Origin: Protostelium mycophagum
Taxonomy: Eukaryota > Evosea > Variosea > Protosteliida > Protosteliaceae
NCBI GenBank assembly: GCA_002081555.1
Contig: KV921213.1
Span: 1 to 44,347, forward strand
DNA length: 44,347 bases
Reading direction: 5' to 3'
The notes below the pieces were generated by a model. It was not told the DNA's origin, did not search any database, and worked only from the letters and a program-made list of their open reading frames with translations. The position numbers and the translations under genes were made by a program. Positions 20,415 to 31,026 of this stretch are shown piece by piece (the stretch's first letter is position 1; each line of letters starts with the position of its first letter).

Positions 20415-22227
20415 TCAGACCGGCTTCTGCATGCTTGGATTCTTCACAAGGCACGTCTTCAGATAATCAAAATAATTCTCGGCGCCAACGATCTGCGATG
20501 AGACCGTCTCGATATAGTCTAAGAGTTCTAAATCGATGATGGCCGAGATGTCTTTTCTTTCCGAGTTCCATTCTATATCTTGTCATGTTGAATATCAATG
20601 TGGATATCTACCCATTCCTTGGCAGTCTTCCAGCTTCTCTTTGGCATATATAACCTCCTCATCGATTTGAATTTTTTCTTGGCGGGAAATTTTGGCGCCA
20701 CAATCGATATTTTCTTTCCTCTCGAATAAATCTCTCAGAGGTTTCCACCTTTTTTCAAAAGAATTTCTCATCTTTTTCCGTGAGATTTCCTTTTTACCGT
20801 ATATCTGATTATACAAACTCTCTGAAGTGACTTATTTTCTTATTCTTTCGTCTACAACGCTGTAGTTACCCGTAAAATAAATTAATCCTCCGATAGCCTT
20901 CTTCGTCTCCCAAACTTCAAAAGATAATTTTCTCTGCCACAATGTTTGCATAGACCTCGTGATACCACTAGAGGACCAAGACGCTAAGGAGACTGATGAC
21001 GTCATCGATTGTACGTGGTGCCACCAGAAGGGGGGAATGTACAGCATCTCCCCTGGCTCTAATATCGCCTTCAAATTTTTCAGTTTTTTGCAACAAAGAT
21101 GTACGTATCTGAATATAAATAATAATAAAAATTATTCAAATCTAAATATCACCTCTCTGGCTTCCGCTTTGTGAAAATGTGTGCATACACATTCTGGTGA
21201 ATTTTCGTTGCAGGCATCAAAATCACACTGTGACTTGTGCCATTTTGGATGCGTTCTTGGGAACGGTTGTAGATTGGGCCATTCCCAGGGAGGAAATAAT
21301 ACGAATCTTTTTCTGAGAAAATTTAGCATGTAGTGAAACATCGTGGACTTGAGACTTGCCTTCCGGCCATGTGTACATAAAAATTGTGGTCGACGTCATA
21401 ATGCACAGGAGGCCTGACGTCATCACTGCTGAGCCACATGTACAATCCAAAGCTACTATGGTCCGCTGAAGAGGGTCAAAGAAATGGTACATTCTACAAC
21501 TGACCTATATCTTTCCACAGAAAATCATTGGGCTCCACGTCATCTCTGAGCTTTGGACCAACTTTTCCGTACCAATATAAATATTCTGAATCTTGTATTA
21601 TTTTATAAAGTTTATAAATTTACTCCTCACTTTCTTTTCTGGAGAGGAGAGAAAAGAACTCCTTGTTGGTCATGTTCTTCTCCGCATACTTTACTTTTAA
21701 ATCCAGACCTTTTCTGCTCAGCAATCAAAGGAGGAATGTAAACCACCTGGTAGATTACATTTGGCCAGCATCGTCTTATTATCGATAAAACCGAAGGTGT
21801 TATGATCACCGATCTGTACACCGTCCATGTTGTTTAAATCCTGCTCTGATCAGTTTTGTCGAGTAGACATCACCACCTGATGAGAAGATAAATACTCCCT
21901 ATCATTCCATAATCTTATTGCAGGCCATTTGGTGACCATAGTGTTTGTCAGAATCACAGGCGACCTCCTGCTGGACAACTATGTTTCTATCGGTCTAGCT
22001 AACTTCTTATCGTCCATATTACTAACCTCCTCGACGAATGGATCTGCAGGATTCCATTCTATGCGCTCAATTTTGGTGAGCCGAAGACGGCCTTGCTGTA
22101 CGACTTTTGCGGTTTTTGATGGTTCAACAGGTGTTCGGAATGGATTCCCAAGCCAAAATGCGAGAAAGACGAGGAGAAGAGAGGAGAATGCCACCCATTT
22201 CATCATTGTCTGGAAAATTGATTTCAA
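20415..22227 (-). CDS. Membrane-anchored JmjC/cupin-8 family 2-oxoglutarate oxygenase
   Basis: Reads right to left. ATG 22227 starts MKSIFQTMM followed by an uncleaved-looking hydrophobic helix (WVAFSSLLLVFLAFWL), suggesting a type II membrane protein with the enzyme in the ER/Golgi lumen. A 49-nt intron removes an in-frame TAG and joins PFVEE to LSSRRSPVILTNTMVTKWPA, the usual N-terminal JmjC segment. The core follows: LYMWLSSDDVRPPVHYDVDHNFYVHM, with HYD as the HxD iron ligands; then RFVLFPPWEW, a Cys-rich loop (NSPECVCTHFH), and ILEPGEMLYIPPFWWHHV with the distal His ligand. All three iron ligands are present. The C-terminal 130 residues are helical and charged, ending in NPSMQKPV. Family members hydroxylate proteins or RNA; the target here is unknown. 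Confidence 0.82.
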
Positions 22228-22302
22228 ATAGGCTTGTAGAGAGTCGTAAAAATTACCAACACGAGATGATCACATTTTCTGTGAATCGACAGCCACAACA
22301 TC
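22228..22302. promoter_or_regulatory. Bidirectional promoter, JmjC gene (-) / PhLP2 (+)
   Basis: Only 75 bp separate the two start codons, so both genes are probably driven from one nucleosome-free region. No named factor site can be assigned. Confidence 0.5.
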
Positions 22303-23377
22303 ATGGCCACAGCCGGTAAGACGGACTTTTTAGTCACGAGAGATACACCCGAGAACTCTGGAAAGACAGAATGGGAGGATGCCATGATTCGCATCGGTAA
22401 TATGGACCCAAGAAACGATCACAGGGCACCCACTGCCGATCAGTACGATGAACACACTCAGAATATAGGATTAACTCTCGAACAACTCCATAAAGAAGAG
22501 CAGATCTTGAGGTAGAAGTCATTTTTGACGACTAGGACTGAAGAACAAAGAGCCGAACAAGAAGACACTTTGGACGAATTGGAATTTGACGATGAGCAAG
22601 AAAACATGATCCTGGAACAATACCGTCGTTTGAGAATGGATCAATTGAAAGAGCAGGCGAAGAGGGAGAGATATGGAGAGTTAGTCACCATCTCAGAGCC
22701 CAGTTATAAGAAAGAGGTAGTGTTGCTCATTTTTGAGTCCTCCATGTCTTCTGAACCAGTTATAGGTGACTGAGGCAGGCGAAGTGTACGTTGTGGTCTT
22801 CTTGTACAAGTCTGGAATACCTCATTGTCAGCTCATGGAACAGCGCTTACGTGTTCTCGCAAAGAAGTTCAAAGCCACCAAATTTGTCCAGGTAACCCAA
22901 CAAAATTATTCAAAGTTTATTCTTGTGCTGAATGATGATCCTTTACACTACATCTGTACAAGATACTATGATGGGATTATTTTTAATCAAGTATATTTAG
23001 ATTAGATCTGAGGAGGCGATACGTGGATATCCTGATCAGAACCTACCTACACTGTTGGTGTATTTTAGAGGTGAAGTGAAGGGTCAATTTGTTGGTTTGG
23101 CCTCCTTTGCGGGCGAATCTACAACACCAGATGGTAAGCAATGATCGCTTTATCCTTTCTTGTTATGTTGGTTACAATACCCGCTGTAGGTGTTTGTTTC
23201 AGACTTTAATTTGGCCAGAAAAATGAACGTGTTGTAGATGTGGAGTGGGTGTTGAAGCAGGTGGGAGCTGTACCGAGCGACATGGAAGACGATCCGAGGA
23301 ACAGAAGGAACAAGGTCACATTCAACTATGTAAACAGAAGCAACCAAAACAAGGACTCGGACAGCGACGATGACTAA
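22303..23377 (+). CDS. phlp2: Phosducin-like protein 2 (PhLP2/PDCL3-type)
   Basis: ATG 22303. It contains the PhLP2 hallmarks: an N-terminal TEWEDAMIRIGNMDP segment, the helical DEQENMILEQYRRLRMDQLKEQ, and a thioredoxin-like domain with RYGELVTISEPSYKKE, VTEAGEVYVVVFLYKSGIPHCQLM, LAKKFKATKFVQIRSEEAI, YPDQNLPTLLVYFRGEVKGQFVG and a C-terminal VEWVLKQVGAVPSDMEDD. The thioredoxin domain lacks a CxxC redox pair, as in the family. PhLP2 works with the chaperonin CCT/TRiC in folding actin, tubulin and other clients and is essential in Dictyostelium. Introns near 22512-22527, 22716-22765 and 22893-23005 are inferred; stop TAA 23375-23377 after an acidic SDSDDD tail. Confidence 0.9.
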
Positions 23378-23536
23378 AGATAGTGTTGACTGTGCACTAC
23401 CTCTAGGGTGATTCAGAAAAGTCTACCTTGTGTTGTTTTTTTCTTCAGCGAACAAGCCACTGAACAGTCGCACCCATCAACATGGGTGTAGAAATATTGG
23501 AGCGTTATAAATCATAAATTTAGTCGACTCTACAAT

Positions 23537-26379
23537 TTATCTTCTGGTACTGGTTGGGGACCTCCTCGCCGTGATTGGGCTTCCATTCAAGCTCTCCAGC
23601 AGCGCCCCAGAGGAGTCTCTATTCCTTAACATAGTTCTCTGTAACTTCTCTTCGTACACCTGCATGTCTTGCCAAGCTTGTATCCAATTTTCCTTGTCGG
23701 CAATGTTTTTGGCCTGAAACCACCCCCCAGTCTCTGGAGACGGTTTTGTTGCTTCCGGTGCTGCTGTGTTGATGATCTTGAAGGTGAACTCATTTTTTGT
23801 GTCGGGCATGTCCACGATGGACCATTGCTTGTTGATGCTGAAGGTACCACGGTGCTCAAATTTACCGTCTTTCTTCTTTTTTGTGATGAGGAATAAGCCA
23901 TTCATAAGGAAACAGTATCGATCTTGCTTCTTTCCCTTGCTTCTGTCTGAGAGTTCTCCTTGGAAAAAATATTTGCGGTTGTCCATCAATTGCTTGATGT
24001 TCTGATTAATTAATCAGCATATCGCAAGTTAAGACAATGTCATTCAAAAGATGTAACGTTGTACGCCACAAATTGAAAGACTCACCGGATGGCCGAGGAT
24101 GGAGGATGCGATCTCACCGATTTTTGCATTATTGTCCGAAACTCTCTTGCATTCGTTGATCTCATCGGTAACCTTCTTCACCTGGTGCAAAGCGTTCTCT
24201 ATAAAATCGTAATCGTCGTGCGATGCTGGAGTGTGCTTCAAGAGATCGTTCAAGAGTAATATATATCGAGGTATTCTTTGTACAGGTTGGATGAGGTAAG
24301 AACTCATATTGCTGTGCTCTGATTCGGGACTCTACAACAATAGTCAGCCACAATTGCGTTAATGAGAAAGTTTCTAGCTCACCTGCAAGAATTCTGTGAG
24401 GTACTTATTAAATGCGGGATTTGACTGAGATATCTGCATGATGCTCTTGATTGCGAAATCATAGTTATTGATGTATGTCTGGTACCGTTTGAATTCCACT
24501 TCGTAAACCCCGAACACTTTTCCGATCAAGCTATCCTCCGACCAGTATTCAAAGATGGACGTTAATTGTTCCAGTAGTTTCCCATGAAGAGCATAAATTT
24601 GTTCTATATTTGAAAATAACCTATTCACTTCTTCTTGTGTAATTATGGGAGGTGTATGAGTACAAAGGGGTTTATAAATTCGGTTGTTCAGAATGCCCAA
24701 AGTCTTGTAATAGGATTTTTCCTATAACTCTCAGATGTGATGCTGAGATATACCTCACCGTTTCCACAATTTCTGAAGCAATCTTTTTTCTGATTCTATT
24801 ATTGACTTCATTATTCGACTTCTTGTACGGCTTTTTGAACATGCTAGACCAGTGCTTCATCAAATCTCCCATACTATCGAATTTTGCGTCTTTGCTCTTG
24901 TCATCCATCAAGTAATATTGTGGCGTTGTACATATAAGACATTTCATGACTTGTTCGTTGGCGTCGACGTAAGAGCCTGCTAAATAGCCGGGCTGGCTAC
25001 TAAAACGGATGACGTAGGTTCCAACGGGCTAAGAGTGGTTGAGAAGCAAATCTTACAGTAAAACATTAAGATTTGACAAAAAATGGTGATGAGAAATTTA
25101 CCTGGCCTTTCAGAAGACTCTCAGCTTCAACGGCATCCATCTCACCAAAGAACCACCTATTCACATGGTCACCATTTCTTCTGCCTTGAATTAAAAAAAC
25201 TCACGGTGCACCGATGATATCAGATTTGAACGGTTTTGTCAAGATAGCAGCATAATATTTGATAATATCCTCTAAGCTCGCAAAAAGAGTCTCTCGCCCA
25301 GATTCCAAGAGTACAAATCCCTCTGGTGTACTCTTCACCATCACGTGCAACACTTTTGCCCCTTGAGTGGTGAATCCAAGAGCGAAACTTCCAGGTTTGG
25401 AAGAGCTGAAACGCAAAAGGAAACTTCCAACTTCTTGAAACTCTAAAAATCTTCTGGTCTATGATGATCAGAGATTTCAGGCATGAAAATAATTTCTGTT
25501 TGACAGAAAAAATAGATCACCTCTTCCCCAGAAACAAAACCGTGAAACCATTCTTGCGTCAATAATTTCGACAGCTTACAGATATCAGAAGAATTAAGTA
25601 TTGGCACAACCCACATTGGTCATACAGCAGTTGAGAGGTCCAAAACCCTTGAGGAATTCTCCAAACTTGAAAGCGCTCACCACACCAGTGTTCGAATTGT
25701 CCAGAATTCTGCGCAAGATCTTCTGTTGATCCATGGTAATGGGCTCACCAACCTCTTCAGAAAGCGCCTTCGTGAAAGCTGACCAATCCGCCATCATCTA
25801 CTCATGTTCAATTACTGTTCGGTTTCATCCGCTACCTACGCTGTTTCCGAGGTTCGCTTCCCACATCTCCCGTCCGTCACGATCCTCGATCGGTGATTTC
25901 AGATCCTCTCTTCCTGAAGGTGGTGTTCCTATCAACGACACTCTCTGTGTTAATCTCTCCAATTTTTGTTCCTTCACAAGGTATCTCAGCTTCTCTTCTA
26001 CCAGTGAAGCCTCGACGGCAGCTCCGGAGTTAAGTTGCTCGAGCTTTCTTCTCAGCAGTGCATTGGCCAATGTTCTGTCCAGTTGGTTTCTGACTTGGAG
26101 ATCGGTCAACGTCTTCAGATATTCGTCCAACATCGAGTCACATTTCTCCAGTGATCTCGCGAAGATCTTGAAAGAAAGAGTCACTTGGACCTCGTCTCGG
26201 ATCTGCAGAAATAGCTTCTGACTCCCTTTTAAGCTCGAAACATTCTTTTGTATGGTGAAGACAAACTCTAAAACGTCTCGATTCGCCACATTATCTTGAA
26301 GAAATATGCTTAGAATGTTCTTGTTGGTACCGATGGACTGGTCCAGTTGTTGGCCAACTCTATCCACATCACTGGCCAT
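23537..26379 (-). CDS. Coiled-coil / tandem SH2 / RhoGEF (DH) / PH signalling protein
   Basis: Reads right to left from ATG 26379. Domain order: (1) about 180 residues of helical coiled coil (DVLEFVFTIQKNVSSLKG ... ALLRRKLEQLNSG); (2) across a 42-nt intron (25798-25839), an EF-hand-like linker (TMDQQKILRRILDN ... FGEFLKGFGPL); (3) SH2 number 1, EWFHGFVSGEE and SFLLRFSSSKPGSFALGF, with the phosphotyrosine-binding Arg in FLLRF; (4) SH2 number 2, RWFFGEMDAVEAESLL and GTYVIRFSSQPG; (5) a RhoGEF DH domain with EEVNRLFSNIEQIYALHGKLL and SYLIQPVQRIPRYILLLNDLLKHT; (6) a PH domain, RKYFFQGELSDRSKGKKQDRYCFLMNGLFLITKKK. It should couple tyrosine phosphorylation to Rho/Rac activation. The two open frames around 25800 are joined because intron phase fits and only 27 bp would otherwise separate two genes. 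Confidence 0.82.
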
Positions 26380-26478
26380 CGCCGAAAATGAAACAGGAGA
26401 AAAAAAAGATTATTTTGAAATCCCAACAATTTATTCTTCGGAAAGTTTGGGACAGGCTGCATGAGCTGATACAAGACA
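26380..26478. promoter_or_regulatory. Bidirectional promoter, SH2-RhoGEF (-) / UNC-93-like (+)
   Basis: 99 bp between divergent ATGs. A/T-rich near the RhoGEF start (ACAGGAGAAAAAAAAG region). Both 5' UTRs must be very short. Confidence 0.5.
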
Positions 26479-28150
26479 ATGAGGCGCTTCTTTTCCTTCG
26501 ATGACAATTTTTTTCGAAGATGGAAGCAAATGAGAGAGATCAACAACGAAAGACAAGATGATGGTGATGTATTACCCCCGAGCAAATCAAACAAAGTGCT
26601 GACGACAGTTTATCTCGGATGCACATTTTGCGTTCTATTTATCGCATTTGGATTGACCCAGGTGAGCGTCATACCATGAAATCATCTCATTTTACAGGGC
26701 TTTTTGACCACATTATTTCCGTCACACATCAGCCTGATCAGCCTTGGAATCCTCTACATTTCAATGGGTTTAATGAGCTTGTTCACTCCTCAAGTTCAAT
26801 CTCGTTTGGGCCTGCGGTACGATCTCTCCAGTTTTCTTGAAGACTTTCTGAAGAATATAGGTGGTCTTTTATTTTGGGCGGGTCAACTTATCCCCTCTTC
26901 ATTTTTTCTTTGGTTGTACAGCTCCGTTGGTTCGTATTCTTGTGCTCCATATTACTAGGTATCGGGGCCTCCCTCCTATGGGTCACTCAGGGGGTGGGTT
27001 TTTATTGAAATTTAATATTAACATCTGATGAGGTGTACATCACAAAGGTGGCAGATGGTGAAGACGTGGGGAAATACAACGGGATTTTCTACGCAATTTG
27101 CAATTCGAATATGACAATAGGGATGTTGGCCTTAAGCGTGATTAAGACGGCAGAGATTTCTTTTAATCTGGACGATCTTCCGATGGTGGGACCCGCTAAT
27201 TTTATTTTTCAAATTTTGAATCTGCGGATAGGTTATGACCGGTTTGGGACTCTTGAGCATTGTTTTTTTCTTCTTTGTGAAGTAAAAATTAATTTTCTTT
27301 CCATTCTTTAACCTTCTCCAGGCGTTACGATCTCACAAGAAACGAGGAAATTGGTTTTTTTCGAGAAAGTTCAGAATCTGTCCGCGATATTTTATCAACA
27401 GTTATCGACAAGAGGATGATGTGCTTGTGGGCCTCTATCATATTACAGGGCACCAAGTTAGTCCTCTCTTCATTTCTGGAAGGTCTGATCTGAGTAGTTA
27501 CTCCTTCGCATTTGGCCCGTTTCCTCTGCTGGTGGAGAAAGACAGAGTTGCGAACCTCTTGTTGGTTTTCGGTGTGGCACAAATGATTGGTACGATACAG
27601 ATAATTGGACATTTCTCATCATAACAGCATCTTATTTTTCGGGCAAATTATATGATTTTTTTGGATGGAAGATTGTGATTTATTTGAATTTCTTCGCGAC
27701 TTCTATTGGGATTATGGGAACATCTATAGGTAAATTCTCACATCACCAATATCTTTGAGTGAATTTTAGGTCATTTGTACGAACACTCTTGGATGGTTTA
27801 TGTGGCGTCAGCCTGCTTTGGCGTTGTAGATGCGGCATTGATGGTACTGATCAGCGCACTTTTCATGACAATTTGGCCCAGTAATCCTGAGCTTCCATTC
27901 TCTGGCAAGTTCCACCTTCAAATAATCTTAAGGATGACCATTTTCAGTTTTTCGGTTCATCAACTCCATCGCTATCGGATGCACCATGTTCGTGTGTGAA
28001 TTTGCAGCCTGGCCCATCGTCTTGTGTCTCAACGCGTTGCTCCTCATTCTCTCTCTCATATGTCATTACGCCTTGACACATGTCAAAACGACGCTGAACC
28101 GGACAGTGGAGTCATACGCCCACATAGAACCCAAATTGGAATTGGAATGA
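26479..28150 (+). CDS. UNC-93-like MFS transmembrane protein
   Basis: ATG 26479 begins a basic, cytosolic N-terminus (MRRFFSFDDNFFRRWKQM). Helix 1 is VYLGCTFCVLFIAFGLTQ, followed across an intron by the UNC-93 pattern SLGILYISMGLMSLFTPQVQSRLGLRY. Further features are VYITKVADGEDVGKYNG with FYAICNSNMTIG, LTRNEEIGFFRES, VANLLLVFGVAQMIG, DFFGWKIVIYLNFFATSIG and YVASACFGVVDAALMVLISALF. The last exon gives FRFINSIAIGCTMFVCEFAAWP and HYALTHVKTTLNRTVESYAH, ending at TGA 28148-28150. About 11-12 membrane segments are expected. UNC-93 relatives include a regulator of a K+ channel in worms and UNC93B1, an escort of Toll-like receptors; the protist members are uncharacterised, so role and substrate are open. 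Confidence 0.85.
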
Positions 28151-28409
28151 ACCTAAACATAAATTGTAAACACCGCTCTCGGCCAAACTGCTGCTTGCCT
28201 CTTCTGTGCGGAACACAACTTGGTGATAAAGAGGATAGAAGAATGAAGAGAAAGAGGGCCTTCATCACGTTTCATTGTAACTTCGTTTTTTGGGATTTTT
28301 GACGTCTTGTATGTCTATAAAGGGGCCGCCACACTGGTAAAATTCGAGTGCATCCCACATAATCTTCAAGGACCTAATGTGATCAATTCTCCGTCATATC
28401 TCTAAAAAG
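28151..28409. terminator. Convergent 3' region, UNC-93-like (+) and F-box gene (-)
   Basis: 259 bp with no supported gene. ORFs across it are continuations in the wrong frame. Confidence 0.4.
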
Positions 28410-30030
28410 TCACTTTTTGTCAAATAATGAATTCTCAGCTAGTTGTGATAAATCTGATTCAGCCACTAGCTTCTGAAATACCAGAATCTGTTCATCTGTC
28501 CAACTGCGCGATATTATTTATAAATCAATTATTCCTCTATTACAAATAAACTCACTATTTGTGTATTTGTGACCTCGTCACGATTAAATCAGAATTATAA
28601 CCTATTTAAATGTCAATTATGGATTCCATAATGAAACATCTCTACAACAGATGTAATAATTACCTTTCACCAGAGATTTCAGTGATTCCCATGAATAATC
28701 AGGTAATGCTTTTGATATTTCTGCAAAATCTCCACCATACTCTGCCACTGCGTCTTCAAAAACTCTGGCGGGAACCTGAATTTTATCAATCTTTCTTTCA
28801 TTATCTTTATCACATTTCTCGTGTGAAAAATGTTTCTATTTAAATAAATGGTACCTCTTTGAAAGAACTGTAACAGTCGGAGGCAGAAATAGGCTTGGCT
28901 GCCGAGAAATGTGCAAAATTGATGAGATCATTGATGGATACAGAATCATGTGTGAGAGAGTGTAGAAATACCAAGAGGAATAAATCAAATGACATCTCTG
29001 GGAAGAGTACGTCCTTCAGAGCTTCAAGTATTAATGTCTGCCCGACTACTCCTTCATTTGTAGTGGAGAAGGATAGATAATACACCTGTTCTTAATGTCA
29101 TATTAATTTGGTTGTAAAATGATGAGACAATCAGAGAGCTCCAAATAATATGTACAATAGAGAACAGAAAATATACAGACTAAAAATAGCTCACCTCGCT
29201 TCTTCCTGCGAAGTGCAAGCGAAATTTCCATGCTTTTCCCTTTGGCTTGAAGCCTTCCCTGTCCCTCTGTCCATTCCTCTTCTGTTCCCAAGTAGGTCCC
29301 GGAAAATCCGATAGTTTATGTTCTATGAACGATACGGAGGCGTAAAATTCTCCCTGGGCGGTAAATAATGCCACTTTAGAAATCTCCTTGATGTAGCTAT
29401 CGTAGTATGACATCACCTGTCTCCTCTCAGGGGGTGTACACTTGATTAAAGACATCTATATCGATAGTATATGTATAGTATATGTCACAATATTAGGTTG
29501 TACAACTTCAATTTCACCTTGAAGCGATTGGCAAGCTCTTCAGCTCTGTATGATAATAGATATAGATCCTGGTGGTTGACAAATTGTGAAATAGAGGGGA
29601 AGGGGTCTGATAACCATTCCACAAACCTGCATCAACACCTCACCATCATGTATAAAGGAGTTAATCACCTCTGAGAGTGAATCACTCGCTGATATTCTGC
29701 AAGAATGTGAAGATCTGTCGCACAATTTCCTTTGTTGAAGAGGTGTAAACCTCTGATCTTTCGAAGATACTCGTCTCGATAACGCCGAGAGTCTTTAAGT
29801 TCAGATTGAGTCATCTGAAAAGTTAACTCTTGGTTCATAATACTAATACCCACATAGAGGGGCTCCTTCTGCAACATGTCATACCAAAGACACTCTTCTA
29901 GAGATAAACGGCGCCATGTCTTGCAAGTCAGTCCACAGACTACGAGATTTTTCCAATCTAGTAGTTCGAAGATACGCAGTACTAAGTTGGTCAATGACGG
30001 TGTAAGCATTATTGTTCTCACATAATTCAT
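28410..30030 (-). CDS. F-box protein with SANT/Myb-like C-terminal segment
   Basis: Reads right to left from ATG 30030 (MNYVRTIMLTPSL). The F-box is LTNLVLRIFELLDWKNLVVC followed by GLTCKTWRRLSLEECLWYDML, which recruits SKP1 in SCF ubiquitin ligases. A helical middle part follows (EWLSDPFPSISQFVNHQDL, YYDSYIKEISKVALFTAQ, FRLHFAGRSE, YYLSFSTTNEGVVGQTLI), of no recognised family. The last exons read VPARVFEDAVAEYGGDFAEI and, after a small exon (GYNSDLIVT, phase 1 to 2), SWTDEQILVFQKLVAES. Their spacing of a Trp/aromatic helix and an acidic WTDEQ start resembles two SANT/Myb repeats. Seven or eight introns; stop TGA at 28412-28410. The F-box call is firm; the SANT-like reading is tentative. Confidence 0.72.
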
Positions 30031-30154
30031 CCGCAAAGAAAGACCAGTTGGACATGTCTCTTCGTGTAGGGTCCTAAATTGTCGAAATGTTGGAATGTTC
30101 GTTGGTTTTCGGAAAATCCGATCATCAAAACTTGACCGCGCAACATCAGATCAC
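30031..30154. promoter_or_regulatory. Bidirectional promoter, F-box gene (-) / PAM16 (+)
   Basis: 124 bp between divergent ATGs; presumed shared promoter. No recognised site. Confidence 0.45.
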
Positions 30155-30832
30155 ATGGTGAGTTAAGACAAGAAAGGACTGGCTGATTTTAACAGGCTTG
30201 GCCAAAGGCGTTGTTAGCTGTTGCCAGAATGGGTGCAAGAGCTGTTCTTCAGGCATATGAGCAAGCTTTACATCGTAAGTGATCAACGCAAGCGATGATT
30301 GACAAGAGTAGATAACAGAGTAAATATTCCACCACCAGTAACAATTGATATAGAACACTTGTCAAAGTGAGTATCATTATAGATTAAATCCTCTTCATGT
30401 TTCATTTCCTCCAATGAAAGAAGAATTTTGTCATAGTTCTGATTTCTCCAGAACGGGAGCAAAAACAACGGGTTGGGTGCCCATACCTTTTGGTAAGAGA
30501 GCTATGAGCGCTGAAGAGGCAAAGGGGATATTGAACCTTGAGGGAACAGAGACTTTGGAACAAGGCTGGGAGGTAGATCGTGCTTTCATTGTCTTGTGTT
30601 GAATAATGCATTTTTATTTACTATGAATAAAAGATAAACTTTTTCAACACATTAAAATCTTCAGAAATTCCAAAAATTGTACAGCAATAATGCCCCAGAC
30701 AAAGGAGGTTCTCAGTATCTACAAAGCAAAATCTACACAGCATATATTACCATGGGCCCAAATTTAGGAAAACCACCTGCTAGGGGTGCAAATACCTATT
30801 GGAAGACAAAAGTGAACGATCATAAAGGTTGA
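30155..30832 (+). CDS. pam16: Mitochondrial import motor subunit PAM16/TIM16
   Basis: Exon 1 is just the ATG (30155-30157). It splices to AWPKALLAVARMGARAVLQA YEQALH, the TIM16 N-terminal hydrophobic/targeting stretch, then NIPPPVTIDIEHLSK and, across an intron, RAMSAEEAKGILNLEG. The last exon has KFQKLYSNNAPDKGGSQYLQ followed by SKIYTAYITM, which is the degenerate J-like domain (GGS-YLQSK) of TIM16. As expected for TIM16, the HPD motif of true J-proteins is replaced (APDK). It associates with TIM14/PAM18 to regulate mtHsp70 at the TIM23 channel on the matrix side of the inner membrane. Stop TGA 30830-30832 after a basic tail (TYWKTKVNDHKG). Length about 135 aa, normal for the family. Confidence 0.9.
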
Positions 30833-31026
30833 TTCTCTGCAAAAGTCTCTAAAGACAAAACATATCTGCAAGCTAGCTCTTACGATACAGCCCCCTTGAT
30901 GTGTAGTAACTGTGCAGATGTCAATTTCCAGCAGGAACTGCAACACCATCAATACATTAAATTAATTTTGCCGTTGTAAAATTGGAGAGGGTTTGGTTCC
31001 ATCAGAAAAACCCGTTCCGAAGGATC

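Noticed and set aside
21979-22227. An 82-residue single-exon protein ending KLARPIET
   Set aside because: The last 16 or so codons are a 49-nt GT-AG intron; removing it joins the frame to the JmjC N-terminal segment.
25825-26379. A separate 184-residue coiled-coil gene
   Set aside because: A 42-nt GT-AG intron fuses it in frame to the SH2-RhoGEF exons; two minus-strand genes 27 bp apart is less likely.
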